DNA of 64,000 bases from an uncultured Lachnospiraceae bacterium (GCA_900316075.1 ONBT01000018.1:1-64000); one strand, 5' to 3'. Positions 1 to 7,100 are shown, counted from the stretch's first letter. Numbers and translations: made by a program. Notes: a model not told the origin generated them from the sequence alone.

Positions 1-2
1 TG

Positions 3-101
3 CGGTTTCTCTCCGTACAGAGTGAGGAAGACAGCCCGTCGGAGTTCGTACGGGAGGCGCTGACACTGGCGCCGGTGACGAGGATCAAGATGAGGGGATA
101 G
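3..101 (+). pseudogene. C-terminal gene remnant, copy 1
   Basis: An open frame runs in from the window edge and ends RFLSVQSEEDSPSEF...IKMRG at a TAG. The same 101-bp stretch recurs at 4080-4180 at about 83% identity and again ends as the last codons of a reading frame. Copy 2 has no start or body upstream, so both are probably detached 3' ends of paralogous genes. Copy 1 could still be the end of an intact gene outside the window. The family is not recognised. Confidence 0.45.
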
Positions 102-114
102 AAAAGAAGAAAAT

Positions 115-596
115 ATGTTCACATCCGACGACATCGAAGTATTCACCCAGTCCAGCATCCGAATCACCGACCGCGGGCGGCGTATCTACATCGACCCGTT
201 CCAGATGCGGGAAGAGCCGCGCGATGCGGATTTCATATTGATCACGCACGACCATTACGACCACTTCTCGTCGGAGGACATCGCGAAGGTGACGAGCGGG
301 AAGTCCGTTCTGATTATTCCTGAAAAGCTGTCCGAAGCGGCGCAGCAGGTTGCCGGTAGCGTCGGGAAGATCGTGACGGTGACGCCCGGGACGTGCGCTG
401 CGACATTGCCTGCGTACCCATCGGCGGCACCTACACGATGGACGCCCGGAAGGCCGCAGAGCTCATTAATAATATAAAGCCCCGTGTCGCCATTCCCACC
501 CATTACGGCAGCATCGTCGGTAAGAAGGAAGACGCGGACGTCTTCGCCGCTGCCGTGCGCGAGCCGGTGAGGGTGGAAGTGAAAATGGAGTACTGA
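115..596 (+). pseudogene. MBL-fold metal-dependent hydrolase, internally deleted and frameshifted
   Basis: The N-terminal frame (115 to about 393) carries the metallo-beta-lactamase metal motif HDHYDH after a strand-rich start. The C-terminal frame (about 393-596) carries CVPIGGTYTMDA and the second metal histidine region IPTHYG typical of UPF0173/YtkL-like hydrolases. The two halves are in different frames and meet near 390. About 50-60 residues of the usual ~210-residue protein, including the central metal-ligand region, are missing. The gene is therefore a deletion pseudogene rather than a simple sequencing frameshift. The start ATG at 115 follows an AAAAGAAGAAAA purine stretch. Confidence 0.8.
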
Positions 597-606
597 GGAT
601 TGCTGT

Positions 607-969
607 ATGTTTTGTTTCGGAAACGCTGCGCCCTATTTTGAAGGGCAGATAATTGAAAACAGTCGGGAGGACTATCGGGCTGCCGTGAGGTTCGGAGATG
701 TCCGCTGCGGGCAGAAGGCAATCTATTTCCACCACGACGGCGCTTTATATTATCTTCCCTATACCTGCATTGACGAAACAACGGCACTGGTGCTGAACGA
801 GCATCATTCCTGCTGCAGCGGCGATTCGACGATGGAAGTGCATAAACTTCTGGTGAAGGCCGACGGGCAGGACATCTACCTGGAATTCGTAAGCGGCAGT
901 GACTGTCAGCGGGCAGAGGATATGATTAAAAGAGGTCAGGTTGAATTTGTAGGAGGTCAAGGAGTATGA
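607..969 (+). CDS. Hypothetical 120-residue protein
   Basis: This is a short soluble protein with no signal peptide, membrane segment or family I recognise. It has a cysteine-rich stretch (HHSCCSGD, near residue 65) and several aromatic residues in a probable beta-rich fold. The start has a GAGG eight bases upstream. Its stop overlaps the start of the flavodoxin gene by 4 bp (ATGA), so the two are translationally coupled. The coupling suggests a redox-related partner, but that is inference. Confidence 0.6.
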   Translation: MFCFGNAAPYFEGQIIENSREDYRAAVRFGDVRCGQKAIYFHHDGALYYLPYTCIDETTALVLNEHHSCCSGDSTMEVHKLLVKADGQDIYLEFVSGSDCQRAEDMIKRGQVEFVGGQGV

Positions 970-1367
970 AGACAGCAGTCCGTTATTATTCAAGATCGGG
1001 AAACACAAAAGCTTTGGCGGAGGCGATTGCCAAAGGAGCAGGTGTTCCTGCTGTTTCTGTGGATGCGCCGGAGGCAACGCTTGCTGAATGCGTCGATGTC
1101 CTGTTCATTGGTGGAGCTCTCTATGCCTATGGCCTCGACAGCCATCTGAAGGCATATCTTTCCGGGCTTGACGGGAGCAAGGTGAAGATGGCCGTTGTAT
1201 TCTCAACCTCCTGGCTGTCAAAGCATTCATTGGCCTTGATCAAAGATGGGCTGAGCGCAAAGGGAATTGTGGTTGAAGAGAAGACGCTCTATGCGAAGAA
1301 CAGGCCATCTGCAGAGTATCTGCAGGAAGCAGAAGAGTTTGCAAAGAAGTATGTTTCAGAGAACTGA
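966..1367 (+). CDS. Flavodoxin-family protein
   Basis: This 133-residue protein has the flavodoxin-like FMN phosphate loop YYSRSGNTKALAEAI at residues 7-21. A second strand, VDVLFIGGALYAYG, matches the flavin-contact region of short flavodoxins. It probably carries electrons as an FMN protein in the cytoplasm. At 133 residues it is a little shorter than classical flavodoxins (about 140-150) but looks complete. The start overlaps the preceding stop, and the upstream AGGAGGTCAAGGAGT supplies a strong ribosome binding site. The next locus was once a flavin reductase, so this was probably a flavin/redox cluster. Confidence 0.85.
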   Translation: MKTAVRYYSRSGNTKALAEAIAKGAGVPAVSVDAPEATLAECVDVLFIGGALYAYGLDSHLKAYLSGLDGSKVKMAVVFSTSWLSKHSLALIKDGLSAKGIVVEEKTLYAKNRPSAEYLQEAEEFAKKYVSEN

Positions 1368-1406
1368 TACGGGATATCCATATGTAGATTGAAAGGACGG
1401 AATCTT

Positions 1407-1642
1407 ATGAGAAAAGATTTTGGCGCAAAGCCCTGGAATGCCGCATGAAGTCATATAACGCCGAGACAGGGCTGCTGGTGGCTGACATCGTGAATGTCAA
1501 TGCAGATGAGCGCATCCTGACAGATGGCGCCATTGATCCTTCCAAATGGACGCCGATCATCTTTGACAGCGTGGCTCACACCTATCGGGCATTCGGCCCG
1601 GTTGTCGGGAAGGCTTTTTCGGATGGGAAGAAGATAGGATAA
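1407..1642 (+). pseudogene. Flavin reductase-like gene with large internal deletion
   Basis: The first codons (MRKDFGAKPWN, from 1407) match the N-terminus of flavin-reductase-like FMN-binding proteins of about 190 residues. The sequence then switches frame into their C-terminus (ECRMKSYNAETGLLVADIV...AFSDGKKIG). About 110-120 central residues, including the flavin site, are gone. The junction is at CTGGAATGC near 1432-1440. This would fit TGGAA encoding Trp-Asn at the front and Leu-Glu-Cys at the back, so the deletion probably used a short direct repeat. The C-terminal ORF from 1445 alone is not a real gene. Confidence 0.8.
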
Positions 1643-1647
1643 AGTCC

Positions 1648-1926
1648 ATGAGTAATATGCGCGACCTTCATCCCGGTGACATCGTTCAGCACTTTAAGCG
1701 GGAACTAATAGACGAAAATGACCGGGCAGCAAACAGGTATCTCTACCGGATTGTCGGCGTGGCAACGCATTCAGAAACGCGTGAGCAGCTGATGGTCTAT
1801 CAGGCTCTTTATGGCGACTTTGGCATCTATGCCCGCCCGCTTACAATGTTCCTGAGCGAGGTCGACCATGAGAAATATCCGCAGGTGAAACAGAAGTATC
1901 GGTTTGAGAAGGCGCAAGATTTCTGA
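1648..1926 (+). CDS. DUF1653 domain protein
   Basis: The 92-residue protein opens with [13 protein letters not shown] and contains [27 protein letters not shown] and [13 protein letters not shown], the signature of the small DUF1653 family. The biochemical role of that family is unknown. The length is usual for Gram-positive members. The start ATG lies a few bases after the flavin reductase remnant and has a weak GGATAAAG leader. The gene appears intact amid decayed neighbours. Confidence 0.85.
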   Translation: MSNMRDLHPGDIVQHFKRELIDENDRAANRYLYRIVGVATHSETREQLMVYQALYGDFGIYARPLTMFLSEVDHEKYPQVKQKYRFEKAQDF

Positions 1927-1928
1927 AG

Positions 1929-2189
1929 ATGACCGAAGAGAAGAAGTCTGAATCATTAACTGCCCACGACAGCACAATCCGCGAGCCCCTCTTTGAGTTT
2001 CTTGAGCTTCAGATGCAGACCTATCTGGTGGTCGTCGACTTCCGCCGTCGCAGGAACAAGCAGGGTGAGGAATACGGCATGCCGGTCTGCTACTATGAGT
2101 GGCCGGAAGACAAGTGGGGCTATGATCTCGTGACGGGCGCTTACGCTGAAGTTTTGAAATTTCTACTTACATCACGCAGAAAAATGTGA
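1929..2189 (+). CDS. Hypothetical 86-residue protein, possibly truncated
   Basis: The protein starts two bases after the DUF1653 stop (translational coupling). It contains VVVDFRRRRNKQGEEYGMPVCYYEWPEDKWGYDLVTGAYAEV, which reads like one conserved domain with Trp-Gly-Tyr and acidic/basic clusters. I do not recognise it with certainty. The first 30 residues and the last 10 look unrelated to that core, and the neighbours are deletion products. It may be a shortened version of a longer protein. A terminator follows at 2223. Confidence 0.45.
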   Translation: MTEEKKSESLTAHDSTIREPLFEFLELQMQTYLVVVDFRRRRNKQGEEYGMPVCYYEWPEDKWGYDLVTGAYAEVLKFLLTSRRKM

Positions 2190-2222
2190 TAAGGTAACCA
2201 ACAATTAATGGTAGTCGCAGAT

Positions 2223-2263
2223 GAGAGAGTCGAGACGAAAGTTTCCCGGCTCTCTCATTTTTT
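2223..2263 (+). terminator. Rho-independent terminator
   Basis: GAGAGAGTCG pairs with CGGCTCTCTC (10 bp including one G-T pair) around an ACGAAAG-type loop and is followed by ATTTTTT. A near-identical terminator occurs at 14649-14688, suggesting a shared module. Confidence 0.85.
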
Positions 2264-2293
2264 GCGTTCAGGGCAAATCAAAGGAGAAGAAAA

Positions 2294-2800
2294 ATGCCGA
2301 AAACAAAATTTGAAAACCTTATATTTACAGCAGTCATGGCATTTGTCATGGTGTATGGGATGATCTGATACAACATTTCCTTGAATATGGGAGGCTGCAC
2401 AAACCAGGTGTTTCTGCTGGCTTTTGGGGAACTGAAGATTATGTGGCCGGTTGCCATCGTACTGGAGCTTCTCATCGCAGGGAGGCTGGCACCGAAGCTG
2501 GCTTTTACCTTTATGAAGCCGACAGACCGGCCGCAGTTTATTACTTATGCGATATCGTTCTGCATCTGCGCAATCATGTGCCCGATGATGAGCCTCATTG
2601 CGACATTCCTTTTCAAGGAACCAAGTCTAGGCACATTTGCACAGACATGGGCTCTGAACCTGCCTGCAGCCTATGCTATGCAGTTCATCATTGCCGGACC
2701 GCTTGTCCGCTTCCTTTTCAGGTCCCTGTTCCGGAGAAAGAAGATTGTGAAACTGGATGAGAACGCTGAAAGAAAAGCTGCTACGACCTGTGGCGGGTAG
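2294..2800 (+). pseudogene. DUF2798-like small membrane protein, interrupted by in-frame TGA
   Basis: The ATG at 2294 has AAGGAGAAG upstream and opens MPKTKFENLIFTAVMAFVMVYGMI. A TGA stop at 2366-2368 follows, and the same frame continues YNISLNMGGCTNQVF...GELKIMWPVAIVLE through four hydrophobic segments to 2800. Homologous DUF2798 proteins normally have a Cys codon (TGC/TGT) at this position, so one base change explains the stop. Downstream restart at ATG 2381 would lose the first membrane helix. The last ~15 residues are not family-like and run into another remnant. Confidence 0.75.
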
Positions 2801-2892
2801 AGAACGGCAAGATCGCAGAGCACTGGGACATCATGGAGACGATTGCTGATCGGACGAGAAAAAGAGATACGGGAATTGAACAGATTGTATGA
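2782..2892 (+). pseudogene. SnoaL-like (NTF2-fold) C-terminal fragment
   Basis: The frame reads YDLWRVENGKIAEHWDIMET, the characteristic last strands of SnoaL-like polyketide-cyclase/NTF2-fold proteins. It then runs into unrelated sequence to a TGA at 2890-2892. Only about 22 residues of a normal ~120-residue protein remain. It overlaps the end of the DUF2798 frame and the start of the ATPase fragment in different frames, showing that three genes were joined by deletions. Confidence 0.65.
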
Positions 2893-2935
2893 TGATGGCC
2901 GTGCTGAGTTAGTGGCGATCTATGGCGGTCGGCTG
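2843..2935 (+). pseudogene. N-terminal fragment of a DUF234-type AAA ATPase
   Basis: From a TTG at 2843 the frame reads LIGREKEIRELNRLYDDGRA then ELVAIYGGR. This is the start of archaeal-type/DUF234 ATPases just before the P-loop (normally YGRRRVGKT). Homology stops before the Walker A motif, so only the first ~30 codons survive. Everything from about 2936 to the terminator at 2984 is unrelated. Confidence 0.65.
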
Positions 2936-2983
2936 CACTTGTGGCCACATTACTGCATATCAAATAATAGAATTCGCTGTGGG

Positions 2984-3010
2984 GGAGGCTTCGGCCTCCT
3001 CTATATTTTT
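2984..3010 (+). terminator. Rho-independent terminator with UUCG loop
   Basis: GGAGGC-TTCG-GCCTCC forms a compact hairpin with the very stable UUCG tetraloop and is followed by a T-rich tail (TATATTTTT). It closes the remnant cluster before the hydroxyacyl-CoA dehydrogenase gene. Confidence 0.8.
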
Positions 3011-3034
3011 CTCCGCATCAGGTGTGTTTCGTGC

Positions 3035-3040
3035 TATGAT
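3035..3040 (+). promoter_or_regulatory. Extended -10 promoter for the dehydrogenase gene
   Basis: TGCTATGAT is an extended -10 (TGn plus TATGAT) about 45 bases before the start codon. No convincing -35 is visible, which is acceptable for an extended -10 promoter. It lies directly after a terminator, as expected for an independent unit. Confidence 0.45.
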
Positions 3041-3084
3041 GACCTTACCTTTAGCAATTCAATTTACGAGAAAGAGGGAAAACG

Positions 3085-4053
3085 ATGATGAAAAAAGTAG
3101 TACTTGCCGGCGGGGGCGTTCTGGGGGTTCAGATTGCCCTGATGAGTGCCTATACGGGGCATGACACGACATTCTGGCTGCGGAGCGAGGGCTCGATCGG
3201 ACGGACACAGCCGAAAATCGACCATTATGAAGGCGCAATCCTCGCTGAACTGGAAGGGGCAAGAAAACTGATCGGAAATCCGATGGCTGCCTACCTCTAT
3301 CCGCGCGGCCTGTTTGCAAGTCCGGCAGAGCTTACACAGGAAAAGATCGATGAGAATATCGCCCGGGCAAAGAAGAACTTTGCTGAACTTCTCCACATTG
3401 AACTCGATATGGGGAAGGCTTTCACGGATGCGGACGTTGTGATCGAAGCAATGTCGGAAGACCTTTCCGCCAAAGAGGAACTCTTCAAGAAAATGCAGGC
3501 GTATCTGCCGGAAAAGACCATTCTTCTTACGAATTCTTCGACCCTGCTTCCTTCTGTCATGGCTCCGTTTACCGGTCGGCCGGACCGCTTCTGCGCCATG
3601 CATTTTGCAAACTCCATCTGGAGGCAGAACACTGCGGAGATCATGGGAGAGGCAGAGACCGCGCCTTCCGTATATCAGGCAACGGTTGATTTCGCGCGTG
3701 AGATTAATATGATTCCACTGGAACTTCACAAGGAGCAGCCGGGCTATATCCTGAATTCCATGCTGGTGCCTTTTCTGATGTCTGCCGGAATGCTTTTGGC
3801 AAAGGGTGTTTCAGATCCTGAGACAATTGACAAGACCTGGCAGCTGGGTACCGGAGCTCCGAAGGGTCCTTTCCAGATCTTTGATATTGTAGGACTCGAT
3901 ACGGCTTATAATATTGTAATCATGCAGCCGGAAGCGCAGACGGACGGGACCCCGCTCAATATTTTTGCAGGAATTCTCAAGGAAAAAATCGATAAGGGTG
4001 AGAAGGGCATCAATTCCGGCAAGGGCTTCTATGATTATTCACAGCAGAGGTAA
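3085..4053 (+). CDS. 3-hydroxyacyl-CoA dehydrogenase family protein
   Basis: This 322-residue cytoplasmic enzyme has an N-terminal Rossmann fold with the NAD loop GGGVLG (9-14) and ADVVIEAMSEDLSAKEELF (115-133). The catalytic-type His is in CAMHFAN (H173) with a Glu 12 residues later (E185), the spacing of the His-Glu pair in this family. The C-terminal dimerisation domain ends NSGKGFYDY. It probably oxidises or reduces a 3-hydroxyacyl-CoA such as 3-hydroxybutyryl-CoA. There is no butyrate gene cluster beside it, so the exact substrate is open. Two consecutive ATGs follow GAGAAAGAGGG; either could be used. Confidence 0.85.
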   Translation: MMKKVVLAGGGVLGVQIALMSAYTGHDTTFWLRSEGSIGRTQPKIDHYEGAILAELEGARKLIGNPMAAYLYPRGLFASPAELTQEKIDENIARAKKNFAELLHIELDMGKAFTDADVVIEAMSEDLSAKEELFKKMQAYLPEKTILLTNSSTLLPSVMAPFTGRPDRFCAMHFANSIWRQNTAEIMGEAETAPSVYQATVDFAREINMIPLELHKEQPGYILNSMLVPFLMSAGMLLAKGVSDPETIDKTWQLGTGAPKGPFQIFDIVGLDTAYNIVIMQPEAQTDGTPLNIFAGILKEKIDKGEKGINSGKGFYDYSQQR

Positions 4054-4061
4054 CAGCTGAA

Positions 4062-4091
4062 CGCAGGCGAAGAACCACCTGCGCTTTCTTT
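4062..4091 (+). terminator. Probable terminator after the dehydrogenase gene
   Basis: CGCAGG (4062-4067) pairs with CCTGCG (4078-4083), followed by CTTTCTTT. The stem is short and the tail is broken by cytosines. Its right arm is already part of the 101-bp repeat at 4080-4180. Confidence 0.5.
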
Positions 4092-4180
4092 CCGTACAGG
4101 GCGATGAGGACAGCCCGTCGGAGTTTGTGCGGGAGGCGCTGACTTTGGCTCCGGTGATGAGGTTGAGCATGAGGGGATAA
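4080..4180 (+). pseudogene. C-terminal gene remnant, copy 2
   Basis: This stretch is about 83% identical to bases 1-101. The frame from 4082 reads RFLSVQGDEDSPSEF...LSMRG and stops at TAA 4178-4180. Upstream lies the terminator of another gene, so there is no start codon or body: this is only a gene tail. Most differences between the copies are silent or conservative, so both were once under coding selection. Confidence 0.6.
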
Positions 4181-4209
4181 AGTTGGGGATTTTGTAAAGG
4201 AGCATTTTT

Positions 4210-4632
4210 ATGAACATGCTGATTCCAATTCTCATTATTGTTGCATCCAATACCGTCTACAATATCTGTGCCAAGTCTACACCGGAAGGAATCAATACAT
4301 TTGCATCACTGACCGTGACGTATCTGGTCGCTGCGGGAGCTGCTCTGGCTATGTTTTTCATCACCGGACGGGATCGAAACCTCTCTGCAGAGCTTGCTAA
4401 AGTCAACTGGTCGCAGATTGCGCTTGGAATCTCAATTGTCGGGCTTGAATCCGGGTTTATCCTGGCCTTCCGCGCAGGCTGGAAGATCGGCCTGGCACAG
4501 CTTGTCGCAAGCGTAACGGTTTCCTGCATTCTGATTATTATTGGCTATCTGGTTTATAAAGAGGTGCTTTCCGTTCGGCAGTTTGTCGGAATTGGAATTT
4601 GTGCTGTAGGCCTGTTCCTGATTACAAAATAA
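4210..4632 (+). CDS. Half-size EamA/DMT-type transporter
   Basis: This 140-residue inner-membrane protein has four to five hydrophobic segments (about 1-19, 32-56, 75-97, 102-120, 122-139) and is half the length of a normal ten-helix EamA exporter. It probably works as a dimer like other small members of the drug/metabolite transporter superfamily. The substrate is unknown. The start is supported by AAAGGAG six bases upstream. The convergent neighbour is an SMR transporter of the same superfamily. Confidence 0.75.
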   Translation: MNMLIPILIIVASNTVYNICAKSTPEGINTFASLTVTYLVAAGAALAMFFITGRDRNLSAELAKVNWSQIALGISIVGLESGFILAFRAGWKIGLAQLVASVTVSCILIIIGYLVYKEVLSVRQFVGIGICAVGLFLITK

Positions 4633-4688
4633 ACAAGACCTTCAGCTACGGCGATTCTTTTTTGGAAAAATATGGCTCTTAATTTTTC

Positions 4689-5006
4689 TCAATTCCCCAG
4701 CAGCTTCAATCCTGCAATCCCGCAGACGATCATGATAATGCAGATGATCTGTGCCGGGGTCAGGACTTCGTGATACATGAGGACTCCGCACAGGGTTGTT
4801 CCGATGATCCCCATTCCGGTCCACAGGGCATAGGCTGTCCCGAGAGGCAGCTTCTTCAGCGCCAGGGCAAGAAAGATCGCACTTGCCACATAAAAGACAA
4901 CGGTGATCACAGTCGGCAGGACACGGGAAAATCCTTCCGATGCCTTCATTGCCATCGCCCAGGTGATTTCTGACCCGCCAGCCAGAAGCAGCATTAACCA
5001 TTCCAT
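4689..5006 (-). CDS. Small multidrug resistance (SMR) protein, Gdx/SugE-like
   Basis: This 105-residue protein has four transmembrane helices. MEWLMLLLAGGSEITWAMAM places the essential glutamate at residue 13. GFSR, PTVIT and LPLGTAYALWTGMG are hallmarks of the SugE/Gdx subgroup, whose studied members export guanidinium ions against protons. The longer frame to 5033 is not used: GGAGGAATTATT directly precedes the ATG at 5006. I looked for a guanidine riboswitch in the leader and found no clear match. Confidence 0.85.
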   Translation of the reverse strand: MEWLMLLLAGGSEITWAMAMKASEGFSRVLPTVITVVFYVASAIFLALALKKLPLGTAYALWTGMGIIGTTLCGVLMYHEVLTPAQIICIIMIVCGIAGLKLLGN

Positions 5007-5040
5007 AATAATTCCTCCAAAAAGAAAGTGCACCTGCGGT

Positions 5041-5068
5041 CCGTATCTTCTAAGGCCTAACGATACGG
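5041..5068 (-). promoter_or_regulatory. Hairpin in the SMR gene leader
   Basis: CCGTATC and GATACGG form a 7-bp stem 35-60 bases before the SMR start, enclosing a small AGGCCT palindrome. On the minus strand an extended -10 (TGC-TATAGT, near 5121-5126) lies upstream, so the hairpin should be in the 5' leader. There is no T-run, so it is not a terminator. A regulatory role is possible but unproven. Confidence 0.35.
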
Positions 5069-5161
5069 TGCAGCTGCACTGACAGATCTGCCCGGCGGCA
5101 GAGTATATGAAACTTGGGAAACTATAGCATAAACCTCAAAGGAAAGAAAGCATTATCTTAA

Positions 5162-5290
5162 CAGTATCTTCCCTGTCCGGTTGAATGTTACGATTATCTG
5201 AAGCTGCTGGATGTGAAGCATATCCCCGAGGCGGCTTACCGGGATGTGGTCACCGGATGCCGGGCTTTGTATGAGAAAATGGAGACATGA
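5162..5290 (+). pseudogene. Unidentified C-terminal fragment
   Basis: An open frame without a start codon reads QYLPCPVECYDYLKLLDVKH then IPEAAYRDVVTGCRALYEKMET and a TGA at 5288-5290. The codon pattern and helical composition look protein-coding, but it has no start, no ribosome site and no recognised family. It is the only sign of a gene in the roughly 340-base gap 5007-5350 and fits the pattern of detached gene tails nearby. Confidence 0.4.
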
Positions 5291-5350
5291 ATCATGGCGG
5301 ATAGAAAAAAATAATGAAAGACCTGAAGAGTGAACTGAGGGGAGGATGAC

Positions 5351-6262
5351 ATGAAAAAAATCCGGTCGTATATCAATTATCTCAGGGTGCGGATCAGGAG
5401 AGACCCGGTTGCCTTTCGGATATATTCCATCCTGCGGGTCCTGGTCATCCTTGTGGCAATCCGCCAGCTCGTGGCAGGGAATTTCGAGGGATTTGCCATC
5501 TGCATCCTGTCTTTATTATTATTTCTGCTTCCAAGTCTTTTGGAGGATCACTTCAAGATTGAGATACCGACGGCGTTTGAGATCATCATCTATCTTTTCA
5601 TTTTTGCAGCGGAAATCCTGGGAGAAGTGGATGCGTTCTATACGGCCATTCCGGGCTGGGATACGATGCTGCATACCATCAATGGTTTTCTGGCGGCTGC
5701 GGTCGGCTTCTCTCTGGTGGACCTGTTGAACCGGCACAGTAAGCGTGTAGACCTCTCGCCTTTCTATCTGGCGCTTGCCGCCTTCTGCTTTTCCATGACG
5801 ATCGGCGTTTTGTGGGAATTCATTGAATGTGCTGCGGATCTTTTCTTCGGGCAGGATATGCAGAAGGATTTCATCGTTCAGAGCTTTCAGTCGGTCACCC
5901 TGGATCCGACGCACAGCCAGAAGATCATTGCCGTCAAGAATATCACGGATACGGTCATCCATACGGCTGACGGGAAGACTTATACGATCGAAGGCGGATA
6001 TCTCGACATCGGGATCCTGGATACGATGAAGGATCTTTTCGTGAACTTCATCGGGGCCGTTGTCTTCAGTACGCTGGGCTACTTCTATGTAAAGAGAAGA
6101 GAAAAGCTGAACAAAGAAGTGAACCGGGCGGACAAACTGACCAGAAGTCTGATCGTGCGGAATATCATGGACGAGGATGAAGAATTCCGGGCAGAGGAAG
6201 ATCAGTACCAGGTGAATCAGGAAGCAGCGATTCGTGCGGCAGAGAAGAAAAAGAAAAAATAA
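5351..6262 (+). CDS. DUF2238-like integral membrane protein
   Basis: The 303-residue protein has about six hydrophobic segments (roughly 25-45, 46-62, 74-92, 107-126, 136-156 and 230-248) and a charged, lysine-rich C-terminal tail (EKKKKK). The motif WDTMLHTINGFLAAAVGF with an intramembrane Asp and His is typical of DUF2238/YjdF-type membrane proteins of unknown function. A soluble insertion of about 55 residues, including VIHTADGKTYTIEGGYLDIG, lies between the last two helices. The start has GAGGGGAGGATGAC directly upstream. The gene has no operon partner. Confidence 0.7.
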   Translation: MKKIRSYINYLRVRIRRDPVAFRIYSILRVLVILVAIRQLVAGNFEGFAICILSLLLFLLPSLLEDHFKIEIPTAFEIIIYLFIFAAEILGEVDAFYTAIPGWDTMLHTINGFLAAAVGFSLVDLLNRHSKRVDLSPFYLALAAFCFSMTIGVLWEFIECAADLFFGQDMQKDFIVQSFQSVTLDPTHSQKIIAVKNITDTVIHTADGKTYTIEGGYLDIGILDTMKDLFVNFIGAVVFSTLGYFYVKRREKLNKEVNRADKLTRSLIVRNIMDEDEEFRAEEDQYQVNQEAAIRAAEKKKKK

Positions 6263-6342
6263 AGACAGGAAAAACGCGGCTGGCCTGCTGGCAGGGGTGG
6301 CTCAGGCGGCATAGATTGCCTGTATTGCATGAAAATAATCAG

Positions 6343-6376
6343 GGCAGGCACAGTCCCCTTCCGGACCGCGCCTGCC
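6343..6376. other. Imperfect hairpin between the membrane protein gene and hicA
   Basis: GGCAGGC (6343-6349) pairs with GCCTGCC (6370-6376), with an inner GTCC/GGAC stem. No clear T-run follows on the + strand. On the - strand the flank is T-rich but interrupted. It may act as a weak terminator for the upstream gene. Confidence 0.3.
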
Positions 6377-6406
6377 TCAGATGCTGCCACCTTGTTATCC
6401 AAAATC

Positions 6407-6435
6407 TTGACGACGATATCAACAGATGATACCAT
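6407..6435 (+). promoter_or_regulatory. Promoter of hicAB
   Basis: TTGACG (6407-6412), a 17-bp spacer and TACCAT (6430-6435). The expected transcription start is at about 6442, which is exactly the hicA ATG. The message may therefore be leaderless; no Shine-Dalgarno sequence is visible before the ATG. Confidence 0.5.
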
Positions 6436-6441
6436 TTGTGT

Positions 6442-6705
6442 ATGGGAAGCAAAAACAAAAAGACATGGGATGAAATCTTTTCGAATCCGGTGAAGTCTGA
6501 TATTCCTTGGATTGATATCGAGGCTTTATTTAGGGTTGCCGGGGCAGAAATTACGGAAGGCAACGGTTCCCGTGTCCGGGTGAAACTTCATGATGTAAGA
6601 GCTGTATTTCATCGTCCGCATCCTGAAAATGTGACGGACAAGGGGGCAGTGAAGTCGGTTCGCAGATTTTTGCAGGAGGCGGAGGTGAAAAGAGATGACC
6701 TATAA
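6442..6705 (+). CDS. hicA: HicA-family toxin
   Basis: The 87-residue protein contains IPWIDIEALFRVAGAEITEG, then SRVRVKLHDVRAVFHRPHPE and DKGAVKSVRRFL. This is the HicA subfamily with a double-stranded-RNA-binding-like fold, probably an mRNA interferase. The usual HicA catalytic histidine near the GSH position is replaced by Arg/Val-type residues, as seen in this subfamily. The 3' end overlaps hicB by 11 bp. A TTG start two codons earlier is possible, but ATG 6442 is preferred. Confidence 0.8.
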   Translation: MGSKNKKTWDEIFSNPVKSDIPWIDIEALFRVAGAEITEGNGSRVRVKLHDVRAVFHRPHPENVTDKGAVKSVRRFLQEAEVKRDDL

Positions 6706-7021
6706 GGGCTATGAGGGTGTTGCGGATTTTGATGAAGAAGCCCGCATTTTTTCAGGGGAAGTCATCGGGTTGAAGGATGTTATTACCTTTCAGGGTTCCT
6801 CAGTGGATGAGTTGGAACAGGCCTTTCATGATTCGGTCGATGACTATCTGGCTTGGTGCAAGGAGGATGGTGTAGATCCGGATAAACCATATTCCGGGAA
6901 TTTCCTTCTCCGGTTTGATCCGGCCCTTCATCGAAGAATCGCTACGGCAGCTAAGAAAAGGAAGGTTTCCATCAACAAATATATGGAGCAGGCAGCCGAG
7001 GATGAATTGAAGCAGGGATGA
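6695..7021 (+). CDS. hicB: HicB-family antitoxin with ribbon-helix-helix tail
   Basis: The 108-residue protein has the HicB fold: YKGYEGVADFDEEARIFSGE, then VIGLKDVITFQGSSVDELEQAFHDSVDDYLAWC. A C-terminal ribbon-helix-helix DNA-binding segment follows (FLLRFDPALHRRIATAAKKR, KVSINKYMEQAAEDEL). It should neutralise HicA and repress the operon promoter. The start lies within the last codons of hicA behind AGGAGGCGGAGGTGAAAAGAG, so translation is coupled. A strong terminator follows. Confidence 0.88.
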   Translation: MTYKGYEGVADFDEEARIFSGEVIGLKDVITFQGSSVDELEQAFHDSVDDYLAWCKEDGVDPDKPYSGNFLLRFDPALHRRIATAAKKRKVSINKYMEQAAEDELKQG

Positions 7022-7063
7022 CTTGATATTGATCGGCCCGGGAGGACCAGGTTCAATCTACTT

Positions 7064-7089
7064 AGCGGGAAGTCTTCCCGCTATTTTTT
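7064..7089 (+). terminator. Terminator of the hicAB operon
   Basis: AGCGGGAAG-T-CTTCCCGCT with a very tight loop, followed by ATTTTTT. It is a strong intrinsic terminator 42 bases after the hicB stop. Confidence 0.88.
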
Positions 7090-7100
7090 GTAGGCAACGA

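Noticed and set aside
2366..2368. Selenocysteine codon in the DUF2798 gene
   Set aside because: No SECIS-like hairpin follows the TGA and the family is not a known selenoprotein; a nonsense change is simpler.
5007..5130. Guanidine riboswitch before the SMR gene
   Set aside because: The gene type would suit it, but I could not find the conserved motifs of guanidine-I, -II or -III riboswitches in the leader, only a simple hairpin.
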